Source: Candidatus Atribacteria bacterium (GTDB taxonomy: Bacteria; Atribacterota; Atribacteria; Atribacterales; Atribacteraceae). Taken from it: a stretch of 5,857 nucleotides of DNA. Location: positions 1 through 5,857 of the forward strand of contig PWXL01000206.1 of the NCBI GenBank assembly GCA_003561145.1, written 5' to 3'. Positions 1-5,313 of the stretch are shown here, in pieces. How positions within the stretch are numbered: position 1 is the stretch's first letter; each line of letters begins with the position of its first letter. A program made the position numbers and the translations under genes. The notes beneath the pieces were generated by a model. That model had not been told where the DNA came from. It saw only the letters and a program-made list of their open reading frames with translations, and did not search any database.

Positions 1-3
1 CCG

Positions 4-588
4 TTATTGACCAGGAAGAACAAGAAAACGACCATAGGTGACCTGGAAAAACTCCGGGTTTTCAAAATCGACGTCGCTTTCCAATCCTCCTGCCTCAATG
101 TAATTGTCTCCGAAGAATACCCGGCTATCACGGTAGCTTTCGATGGATTGATCATGATCCCGGTAAAAAAGATCTTCAGTCAAAATACGGTCCCCTGATG
201 AAGAAACGACTTCCACTTCTCTCCGAAAACGGAAGTCACGCTTATCGAGATCAATAACAGCCTCCTGAGAGCGGAGTACAGCCCGTTCGGATCCATTATC
301 AGAAAAGAGCAAAAGCTCCACTCCTTTCCGACCCCTGGCCCTGGTGGTGTCTTCACGGTCAAGCTCCATTTCTCCCGCGGTGAGTGTCCATGCCAGGCGG
401 CCTTTGTCCCAGCCCCTTATAAAAGTGTCATGCATAAATACAGGCTGGGAAGCGAGCAGTTCATCTTCCCTATCTTCTTCAGTCACGAGAGGACCCTCAT
501 CTTCAGGAAGCCGTGTCGATAAAAAAATAAATGCAATACCAAACCCTACAATGCATAGAACGAACAGAACAAGTATTTTTCTCCACAT
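4..588 (-). CDS. lptC: LptC-like LPS export periplasmic protein
   Basis: Predicted LptC-family protein of 194 aa: a single-pass inner-membrane protein whose periplasmic domain, in the known family, passes lipopolysaccharide from the LptB2FG transporter to LptA. One N-terminal hydrophobic helix (about residues 4-24) is followed by an acidic linker and a beta-rich domain (about 50-188). That domain shows the repeating LptC pattern: a W-x-L-x-A strand near 67-71, a hydrophobic strand after 'RKG' near 88-95, a 'V-E-V-x-S-x-x-G' strand near 125-132, and a C-terminal 'G-G-L-E-x-D' strand near 167-172. I start at ATG 588 rather than the in-frame GTG at 609, because GAGG at 598-601 lies 9 nt upstream of the ATG and the GTG has no Shine-Dalgarno. 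The stop is at 4-6, so the gene is complete. In many genomes lptA and lptB follow, but the downstream neighbour is outside the window. Family assignment rests on fold pattern and length; sequence conservation in LptC is low. Confidence 0.82.
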   Translation of the reverse strand: MWRKILVLFVLCIVGFGIAFIFLSTRLPEDEGPLVTEEDREDELLASQPVFMHDTFIRGWDKGRLAWTLTAGEMELDREDTTRARGRKGVELLLFSDNGSERAVLRSQEAVIDLDKRDFRFRREVEVVSSSGDRILTEDLFYRDHDQSIESYRDSRVFFGDNYIEAGGLESDVDFENPEFFQVTYGRFLVLPGQ

Positions 589-597
589 TTCGCTTAA

Positions 598-601
598 CCT
601 C
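598..601 (-). promoter_or_regulatory. Shine-Dalgarno of the LptC-like gene
   Basis: The minus strand reads GAGG here, 9 nt before ATG 588. It favours that ATG over the GTG at 609, which has no purine-rich site upstream. Confidence 0.6.
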
Positions 602-676
602 GTTATCACTCAGTATTGAATCGCTATACATGATATCCAAACACGCAACGGCTTCTTTCCCTCTCCCTTCCTTCTG

Positions 677-2398
677 TTACCGATGTTCACACTCAAACGG
701 CCAGACAGCCATTCCCCCGTCCATGACCCGCACCTTGGTGAAACCGGCTTCCCGGAGGATAATTGACGCTTCATACCCTCGCAGGCTCACCGCGCAAAAG
801 ACAACGATATCTTTTTCCCGCGGCAGCCCTTTTATTTTTCCCCCCAGCTCTCCAAGAGGAATGCATAAGCTCCCTGGTATGCGTATCTCCTCGAACTCGT
901 CAGTGGTTCTCACATCGAGCAGAAGGAAATCATCGCCCCTTTTCCTGCGCTCTTCCACTTCCAGGAAAGAGATGCCTTCCATAATTCCTGTGAGTTTATT
1001 TCGCAATACGTTTGCTGCTACACACACATTATCAATTGCTGAAGCATATGGAGGTGCATACGGTATGTCAAGGTTTGACAGGTCCTCCACTGCCCCCTTG
1101 TAGAAAAGAGCGCAGGCCACGGTATTGACACTTTTCATTACTTCTCCTGCCCCTACAAACTGAGCCCCCAGCAGCCGGCCGCTCTTTCGTTCGGCAATCA
1201 GCTTGGTCACCACCCGCTTGGCTCCGGGGAAATAGTGAGCGCGGTCCGGAGCGGGAACTATGGAATATTCTGCTTCCATTCCCATTTCCTGGGCTTGATA
1301 CATACTCATGCCGGTACGGGCCACGGTATAATCGAAAATTTTAAACACCGTTGAGTTGAGGGCACCGCAAAAAACCTCATCTCCGCCGGCGATATTGATC
1401 GCAGCCACCCTTCCCTGCTTGTTTGCCAAAGATCCCAATGGAAAATATGCGCTCTGGTCAGATACGAGGTTCAAAATTTCAACACAGTCTCCCACGGCAT
1501 ACATGTGAGGATCACTTGTACGCATGCGGGAATCTACAGAAATGCCCCCATAGGGTCCGGTTTCCAGCCCACAGCTTTTTGCAAGGTCTGAATTGGGTCG
1601 GAAGCCCGCAGCCAGTATGACAAGATCGGCAGGGTAACTCCTCTGTTCGGTCACTACCCGGCGCACAACCCCTTCTTGCCCTTCCAGTCGTAATACCCTC
1701 TCTTTCACCCGTACATCCACACCTTTCTGCCGGCAATAAGTGCGCACTAATATACCCATGTCAGAATCGAGCACCAGGGGAAGAATTTCATCCATCATTT
1801 CGAGTATAGTCACGTCTATTCCACTTTTTACGAGGCTTTCGGTCATCTCCATGCCAATGAGCCCCCCACCTACAATGACCGCCTGCCGGGCTAACTTTTC
1901 ACGAATAGTCCAGCGTACTCTTTCTGCATCTTCAATGCCATGCAAGGTAGTTACGTGTCCCAAATCCAAGCATGTAAGTTCTACACCCGGCATGTCGAGG
2001 TCTACCGTCTGTACTGGAGGAATGAAGGGTTTTGCTCCAGTGGCGAACACCAAAATATCATATGGGAAATCCCTCATCTCTCCCGTGTCCAGTCGTCGGG
2101 CCTCTACTTGCTTTTTCGTACGGTTCACACGTAGGGCTTCTGTACGATTGTATACCCTGATTCGTTTGGTTTTTTCAAAATATTCGGGAGTCCGCATGAT
2201 ACCTGCGGAAGTTTCCATGAGTTCTCTCTGTTTTTTGATTTCCCCGCTTATATAATATGGAAGTCCACAGCCTGCGTAAGAGAGGAATTCTCCTTTTTCC
2301 AGAATCGTTATTTCCGCCTCGGAATCCAGGCGGCGAAGCTTTGCTGCTACTTTGGGACCCGCAGCCACTCCACCAATAATAACAACTCGTTTCCCCAT
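677..2398 (-). CDS. CoA-disulfide reductase/NAD(P)H persulfide reductase with C-terminal rhodanese domain
   Basis: A 573-aa cytoplasmic flavoenzyme of the CoADR-RHD type. Known relatives use NAD(P)H and FAD to reduce CoA disulfide, CoA persulfide or polysulfide, with the fused rhodanese carrying sulfane sulfur. FAD-binding GGVAAG is at residues 9-14. The single redox cysteine is Cys44 in the 'AGCGLPYY' motif. An ATG(A) motif is at 119-122, NAD(P)-binding GGGLIG at 177-182, and the second FAD motif 'YAVGD' at 300-304. The C-terminal interface domain has Tyr389 ('HYFPG') and Tyr447 ('PYAPPY'), 58 residues apart, the spacing of the catalytic tyrosine pair in characterised CoADRs. The rhodanese domain (about 475-570) has 'LLDVR', the active-site loop C535-AVSL-R540, and a 'GG-x-x-x-W' end. 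Start ATG 2398 is preceded by a good GAG-rich Shine-Dalgarno (2405-2414). The gene lies 47 nt downstream of the small membrane protein gene and is probably co-transcribed with it. Substrate choice among CoA disulfide, persulfide and NADH oxidase activity cannot be read from sequence. Confidence 0.93.
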   Translation of the reverse strand: MGKRVVIIGGVAAGPKVAAKLRRLDSEAEITILEKGEFLSYAGCGLPYYISGEIKKQRELMETSAGIMRTPEYFEKTKRIRVYNRTEALRVNRTKKQVEARRLDTGEMRDFPYDILVFATGAKPFIPPVQTVDLDMPGVELTCLDLGHVTTLHGIEDAERVRWTIREKLARQAVIVGGGLIGMEMTESLVKSGIDVTILEMMDEILPLVLDSDMGILVRTYCRQKGVDVRVKERVLRLEGQEGVVRRVVTEQRSYPADLVILAAGFRPNSDLAKSCGLETGPYGGISVDSRMRTSDPHMYAVGDCVEILNLVSDQSAYFPLGSLANKQGRVAAINIAGGDEVFCGALNSTVFKIFDYTVARTGMSMYQAQEMGMEAEYSIVPAPDRAHYFPGAKRVVTKLIAERKSGRLLGAQFVGAGEVMKSVNTVACALFYKGAVEDLSNLDIPYAPPYASAIDNVCVAANVLRNKLTGIMEGISFLEVEERRKRGDDFLLLDVRTTDEFEEIRIPGSLCIPLGELGGKIKGLPREKDIVVFCAVSLRGYEASIILREAGFTKVRVMDGGMAVWPFECEHR

Positions 2399-2445
2399 GG
2401 TTCACCCTCTCCCCTTCTCAAGAAGCCGTTTTCAATTCGCTCTGT

Positions 2446-2730
2446 TCAAGGCTGCAAACGGTCTTTGAGCTGCCTTACGTCATTATATATATTACCCAGG
2501 CAAAAAAGTGCCGCACCTCCCAGGATTATCAGCACACCGCCAAGCATGACACCTAGGCGCTGTGCCAAGGCAAACGCTCCCCATGGCATCGGAAGAACGT
2601 TTTCTTCAAAGTCAACACCCGGGGGTGATACCCAGTCAGCAAACCACCACATTCCGGCAATGGAGAGAATGATGAGTGCCGCTCCGGCAATCAACACAAC
2701 GACACCTGCCACTTTCAAAAAAGTCCCCAT
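2446..2730 (-). CDS. small two-helix membrane protein, function unknown
   Basis: I do not recognise this 94-aa protein. It has two hydrophobic helices, about residues 6-30 and 57-79, separated by a loop (31-56) with several acidic residues and a 'VSPPG' turn. A short charged tail (80-94) carries Arg, Lys and Arg. By the positive-inside rule both ends should be cytoplasmic and the loop periplasmic. It is rich in Gly, Ala, Ile and Val, has a 'MWWFADW' aromatic patch after helix 1, and has a single cysteine (Cys77) at the end of helix 2. Start ATG 2730 is chosen over an in-frame ATG at 2751, because GGAGG (2739-2743) lies 8 nt upstream of 2730 and falls inside the longer reading. It is the first gene of a likely two-gene unit with the CoADR-rhodanese, which suggests, but does not prove, a link to that enzyme. 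No signal peptide cleavage site or known domain is seen. Confidence 0.8.
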   Translation of the reverse strand: MGTFLKVAGVVVLIAGAALIILSIAGMWWFADWVSPPGVDFEENVLPMPWGAFALAQRLGVMLGGVLIILGGAALFCLGNIYNDVRQLKDRLQP

Positions 2731-2738
2731 GATTACTC

Positions 2739-2743
2739 CCTCC
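2739..2743 (-). promoter_or_regulatory. Shine-Dalgarno of the small membrane protein gene
   Basis: The minus strand reads GGAGG within a GA-rich run, 8 nt before ATG 2730. This fixes the start at 2730 rather than 2751. Confidence 0.75.
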
Positions 2744-2756
2744 TCTCTCAATGCAC

Positions 2757-2791
2757 TGAGTCGTGAGTAGTGAGTCGTGAACAGTGGAAAG
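2757..2791. repeat. heptamer tandem repeat, tract 1
   Basis: Five consecutive 7-bp units each begin with TG. Unit TGAGTCG occurs exactly at 2757-2763 and 2771-2777, TGAGTAG sits between them, and TGAACAG (2778-2784) and TGGAAAG (2785-2791) are decaying copies. The tract lies between the TATAAT promoter candidate and the start of the small membrane protein, so it would be in that gene's 5' leader. Confidence 0.85.
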
Positions 2792-2808
2792 AATGGTTTT
2801 TCAATTCC

Positions 2809-2837
2809 ATTATACTCTCATACTTTACATGCGTATA
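2809..2837 (-). promoter_or_regulatory. candidate promoter of the membrane protein/CoADR-rhodanese unit
   Basis: The minus strand has a perfect -10 hexamer TATAAT (2809-2814). Seventeen bp upstream is a weak -35, TATACG (2832-2837), matching TTGACA at three positions. Transcription would start near 2802 and give a leader of roughly 70 nt that includes heptamer tract 1. The -10 is convincing by sequence; the weak -35 is why confidence is moderate. Confidence 0.45.
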
Positions 2838-2861
2838 TGTGTATGGTTCCTTTGTTTTTTT

Positions 2862-2878
2862 ACCCCGGGATCCGGGGT
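2862..2878. repeat. perfect GC-rich palindrome
   Basis: The arms ACCCCGG (2862-2868) and CCGGGGT (2872-2878) pair perfectly around a GAT loop. A T-rich run (2851-2860) precedes it on the plus strand and no T-run follows it on either strand, so it does not look like an intrinsic terminator. It sits midway between the two facing heptamer tracts. It could be a protein-binding site or a remnant of a small repeat element. Confidence 0.8.
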
Positions 2879-2908
2879 CCAGTGCCTTGAATATGCTTTT
2901 CCTCCGGC

Positions 2909-2935
2909 TCACGAATCAGATTCACGACTCACGGA
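2909..2935. repeat. heptamer tandem repeat, tract 2 (inverted relative to tract 1)
   Basis: The units TCACGAA (2909-2915), a shortened 6-bp copy (2916-2921), TCACGAC (2922-2928) and TCACGGA (2929-2935) form a 7-bp-phased tract. It is the reverse complement type of tract 1: 2921-2932 is exactly complementary to 2770-2781, a perfect 12-bp inverted repeat separated by 139 bp. Confidence 0.8.
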
Positions 2936-2984
2936 ACCTAAGAGTGATATGAAGTGACAACACAATGAGGTGTATCGATATATA

Positions 2985-3014
2985 TTGACAATAACGTGGA
3001 AACCGACGTATCCT
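2985..3014 (+). promoter_or_regulatory. candidate promoter of the MBL-fold gene
   Basis: A perfect -35 hexamer TTGACA (2985-2990) is followed after 18 bp by TATCCT (3009-3014), which matches four of six bases of TATAAT. The expected start of transcription, about 3019-3023, coincides with the ATG at 3022. A weaker alternative lies upstream: GTGACA (2954-2959) with TATATA (2979-2984), 19 bp apart, which would start near 2991. Confidence 0.45.
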
Positions 3015-3021
3015 TCCTACC

Positions 3022-3849
3022 ATGTGGAAAACGCTGACGGTCGGTATGCAGAATTTCTTTTATCACCATCGCCTGCAGGTACTCATAGACTGTGGGACGG
3101 GAAGAGACGCTGTGAAAAAACTCTTGCAACAATGTGATGGGGTGGAAACGCTGATCCTTTCCCATGCCCACGCCGATCATTATGGAGGAGCTGTCCACTT
3201 TTTGCGGCGAAATCCATGCCGGTTACTTGCACCACCGCTTGAACAACCCTTTCTTCTGTATCCCCAGCTCGAGCCGGCCCTACTGTTCGGTGGGGGGTTC
3301 CCCACTCCACTGGGTCGCAAATGGTTACTAGGTCCGCCAGATCTTCCGGTCAATGACCTTGACTGGAAACAGTTTCCGGAGATCGAGGGTGTCACCCTGC
3401 CTGGCCACACACCTGCTTTGTGTGGAATACGCGACGGTGAACGCATGTTTGTTGCCGATGCTCTCTTCGGTTCAGAGATCTTGGAAAAATATCCGCTTCT
3501 TTACCACTTCGATCCGCACATGGCCTTGGAAACAGCAAAAAATCTCCCTGAAAAAGCCTCCGAGTTTATCCCCTCCCATGGAAGCACGGGCGGCAGGGAA
3601 CTTGTGAAAAAAAATGTTGCCTGCATCGAAAACGCCTTCACGGCAGTCAAAGAAGCTGTCCGGGGAGGAAAACGTTCGATAGAAGAAATACTCTCCTCCG
3701 TCATGGAACGAATCGCCTTGCCCGCCACGCTCGAAACATATTACTTGAACCGCTCTGCGTTATTGGGATATGTCAGTACACTGGAGCGGAAAGGGGAACT
3801 CAAGTGTATCCTTGAAGGCTCACAGGTTGTCTGTTACGAAAAATTTTAA
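3022..3849 (+). CDS. MBL-fold metallo-hydrolase with C-terminal winged-helix-like domain
   Basis: A 275-aa metallo-beta-lactamase-fold hydrolase with a likely two-metal centre. The ligand motif H48-A-H50-A-D52-H53 follows a 'TLILS' strand. His129 is in 'LPGHTP', Asp146 in 'VADALFG' and His186 in 'PSHG'; together they complete the usual set. 'VLIDCGTG' (20-27) is the second strand of the fold. After about residue 215 a helical tail ends in 'LLGYVSTLERKGEL', which resembles the wing-helix tail of LACTB2-type MBL proteins. No signal peptide is seen, so it is probably cytoplasmic. The substrate is unknown; relatives act on thioesters, lactones, phosphoesters or nucleic acids. An in-frame stop at 2992-2994 and the lack of any other start codon between make ATG 3022 the only start that keeps the first strand; it has no Shine-Dalgarno. 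It is the only plus-strand gene here and converges on the URO-D-like gene with 14 nt between stops. Confidence 0.92.
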   Translation: MWKTLTVGMQNFFYHHRLQVLIDCGTGRDAVKKLLQQCDGVETLILSHAHADHYGGAVHFLRRNPCRLLAPPLEQPFLLYPQLEPALLFGGGFPTPLGRKWLLGPPDLPVNDLDWKQFPEIEGVTLPGHTPALCGIRDGERMFVADALFGSEILEKYPLLYHFDPHMALETAKNLPEKASEFIPSHGSTGGRELVKKNVACIENAFTAVKEAVRGGKRSIEEILSSVMERIALPATLETYYLNRSALLGYVSTLERKGELKCILEGSQVVCYEKF

Positions 3850-3863
3850 GTTCCTGTTCGTTT

Positions 3864-5129
3864 TCAGCGATACTCGTTAATCGTCTCGAAAAGCGCCTGG
3901 AGGTTCTCTACCGGGATATTTGCCTGAATATTGTGTACAGCGGCAAACACAAAACCTCCCCCTGGAGAGAATGTCTCGATAAGGGTTCGCACCTCTTTCC
4001 GTACCTGCTCCTGGCTCCCGAAAGGAAGGGTGGTCTGTGTGTTCACACCCCCACCCCAGAACGTAAAATCGGCACCGAAAGAACTTTTTAGCCCGGCCGG
4101 GTCCATCTTGGCGGCTGATATCTGTACCGGGTTGAGAATATCAAACCCTGCCTCCCTGAATTCAGGTAAGAGATCAAGAATCGAACCGCAGGTATGTATG
4201 AAGGTCTTCCAGGAAGTATGGCTGTGAATCCAGTCGTTCAGCTTTTTGTGAAAAGGCTTGAACAGTTCTCTATATAGCAGTGGAGAAATAAAGGGGCAGC
4301 TCTGGGAACCGAAATCAGCACCGGAGACAACGATGACCTGTATACGCTCACCCACAGCCTGGTGAAACGCCTCGAGGTTAGCAAGCCCTATCTCTGCCAT
4401 GCGGGCGAAGACCTCTTTGAGAAAATCCTTCCGAGTGGCAAGCGAAATATACCATTCTTCAACATCTCGAATACCCCTGGGCTCGATGAGGGCTGGACCG
4501 GGTACAAAAGCAATATCACCAAGGTTGGTACCCGGCACGCCGCCGAACACTACGGCAAAATCAGTCGACTGGTCGAGCCGTTCAGCCTCTTTGGCAAAGT
4601 AACGCAGTTCATCCTCGGTATAACGGGGGAATTCCGCCACCTGGTCCTGAACTGTAAGACTTTCATCATCAAGAATAGGTTTTTGGCGGATGATGGCATC
4701 ATGGTAAAAACCGTCACGCGGCATCTTGGCGGAAGGAGAGGCGCTGCGGTCTCCCTGGGGCCACTGCAGTATATACCCGTTTTCGTCCGGTTCCGTGTTG
4801 AACTTTTCAGGAACTAACAGCGGAGTGCCGTCAAAAAATGTCCACGGTTTCCATTTTTCGTTCTTAAATCCAAAAAAATTTGTTTCCGTCTGAAGTGGAA
4901 CAGTATCAATACCCAGTACTTCCCGAAGATCGTCATCCACCTCCCCCAACATCTGGAAAGGGTCGATCACCTTTACAGGTTCATCAGGCTTGATAAGACC
5001 ATACGCCACTTTTAACTTGTGGAGGCTGGACACGTGGATACTTGTAATCATGGTCGATCCCAGGTCAAGGGGTAAAATATCCGGAGTGTTATGTGTGAGG
5101 CTAGTGATGATTCGTTCTCTCGGTGTCAT
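3864..5129 (-). CDS. uroporphyrinogen decarboxylase-fold protein (MtaA/CmuA-related), probable methyltransferase-type enzyme
   Basis: A 421-aa member of the URO-D superfamily, which includes haem HemE and the corrinoid:CoM or corrinoid:folate methyltransferases. The N-terminus 'TPRERIITSL' is typical of the MtaA/CmuA side, and the arginine-rich 'RQAGRY' motif of true HemE is absent. Later landmarks are 'GADFGSQ' (about 270-276), the zinc-motif-like 'HTCG' (His312, Cys314), 'GGGVNTQTTL' (about 359-368), and 'HNIQANIPVEN' near the C-terminus (His399 onward). MtaA-type enzymes bind zinc through HxC and a later Cys; here no Cys follows Cys314, and His399 stands near where that Cys would be expected. 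The protein is likely cytoplasmic. No corrinoid protein or partner methyltransferase is in the window, so substrate and even methyl transfer are inference. Start ATG 5129 is chosen over the in-frame TTG at 5147 because of a near-perfect Shine-Dalgarno. At 421 aa it is longer than a typical HemE or MtaA of about 340-360 aa; the extra length lies mainly in the region 85-170. Confidence 0.88.
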   Translation of the reverse strand: MTPRERIITSLTHNTPDILPLDLGSTMITSIHVSSLHKLKVAYGLIKPDEPVKVIDPFQMLGEVDDDLREVLGIDTVPLQTETNFFGFKNEKWKPWTFFDGTPLLVPEKFNTEPDENGYILQWPQGDRSASPSAKMPRDGFYHDAIIRQKPILDDESLTVQDQVAEFPRYTEDELRYFAKEAERLDQSTDFAVVFGGVPGTNLGDIAFVPGPALIEPRGIRDVEEWYISLATRKDFLKEVFARMAEIGLANLEAFHQAVGERIQVIVVSGADFGSQSCPFISPLLYRELFKPFHKKLNDWIHSHTSWKTFIHTCGSILDLLPEFREAGFDILNPVQISAAKMDPAGLKSSFGADFTFWGGGVNTQTTLPFGSQEQVRKEVRTLIETFSPGGGFVFAAVHNIQANIPVENLQALFETINEYR

Positions 5130-5133
5130 TTGT

Positions 5134-5142
5134 CCACCTCCC
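5134..5142 (-). promoter_or_regulatory. Shine-Dalgarno of the URO-D-like gene
   Basis: The minus strand reads GGGAGGTGG, with GGAGG 7 nt before ATG 5129. It fixes the start and rules against the TTG at 5147, which lies upstream of it. Confidence 0.85.
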
Positions 5143-5270
5143 GGCAAGGACGCACCTGTGATCTTTCACATGAGATCCATGCCTGTGTGTATTTCTTTTC
5201 TTTAACAATATCAGAAAGGGCAACAACCTGCCACTCAAATCAGCTTGCAATGATATATACAGCTGTTTTG

Positions 5271-5298
5271 TTCTTCATTCTTCATTCTGCATTCAGAT
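5271..5298. repeat. heptamer tandem repeat, tract 3
   Basis: Four 7-bp units: TTCTTCA (5271-5277 and 5278-5284, identical), TTCTGCA (5285-5291) and the decayed TTCAGAT (5292-5298). The unit differs from that of tracts 1 and 2, but the period is the same. It lies between the stop of the SDR gene and the start of the URO-D-like gene. Confidence 0.8.
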
Positions 5299-5313
5299 TA
5301 CTGACGTATCCCC

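Noticed and set aside
610..676. Separate promoter for the LptC-like gene
   Set aside because: The minus strand has a TATCAT hexamer, but no acceptable -35 lies 16-18 bp upstream; too weak to list.
531..1103. 190-codon plus-strand open frame opposite the reductase 3' end and LptC 5' end
   Set aside because: It is antisense to two well-supported genes, rich in Ser, Arg and Pro as expected for a shadow frame, and shows no motif.
1740..2255. 171-codon plus-strand open frame opposite the reductase
   Set aside because: It lies wholly antisense to the FAD/NAD domains with clear motifs; low-complexity Ser/Arg/Thr composition.
2851..2878. T-run plus GC palindrome as an intrinsic terminator
   Set aside because: The T-run lies 5' of the hairpin on the plus strand, and the minus strand has an A-run after it, so neither direction gives a hairpin followed by U residues.
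2770..2952. Plus-strand 60-codon open frame in the intergenic region
   Set aside because: It begins with GTG inside heptamer tract 1, has no ribosome site, and runs through the palindrome and tract 2; the composition does not look coding.
4362..4817. 151-codon plus-strand open frame opposite the URO-D-like gene
   Set aside because: It is antisense to a well-supported family member, with no recognisable domain and no ribosome site that I could support.
3864..5129. Haem-pathway uroporphyrinogen decarboxylase (hemE)
   Set aside because: The N-terminal arginine-rich substrate motif of HemE is missing and the HTC and PxEN landmarks match the methyltransferase-related branch.
5143..5313. Promoter of the URO-D-like gene
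   Set aside because: AT-rich stretches and TTG-containing hexamers are present, but no pair with acceptable spacing and match was found. Apart from heptamer tract 3 and the Shine-Dalgarno, I see nothing definite in this gap.
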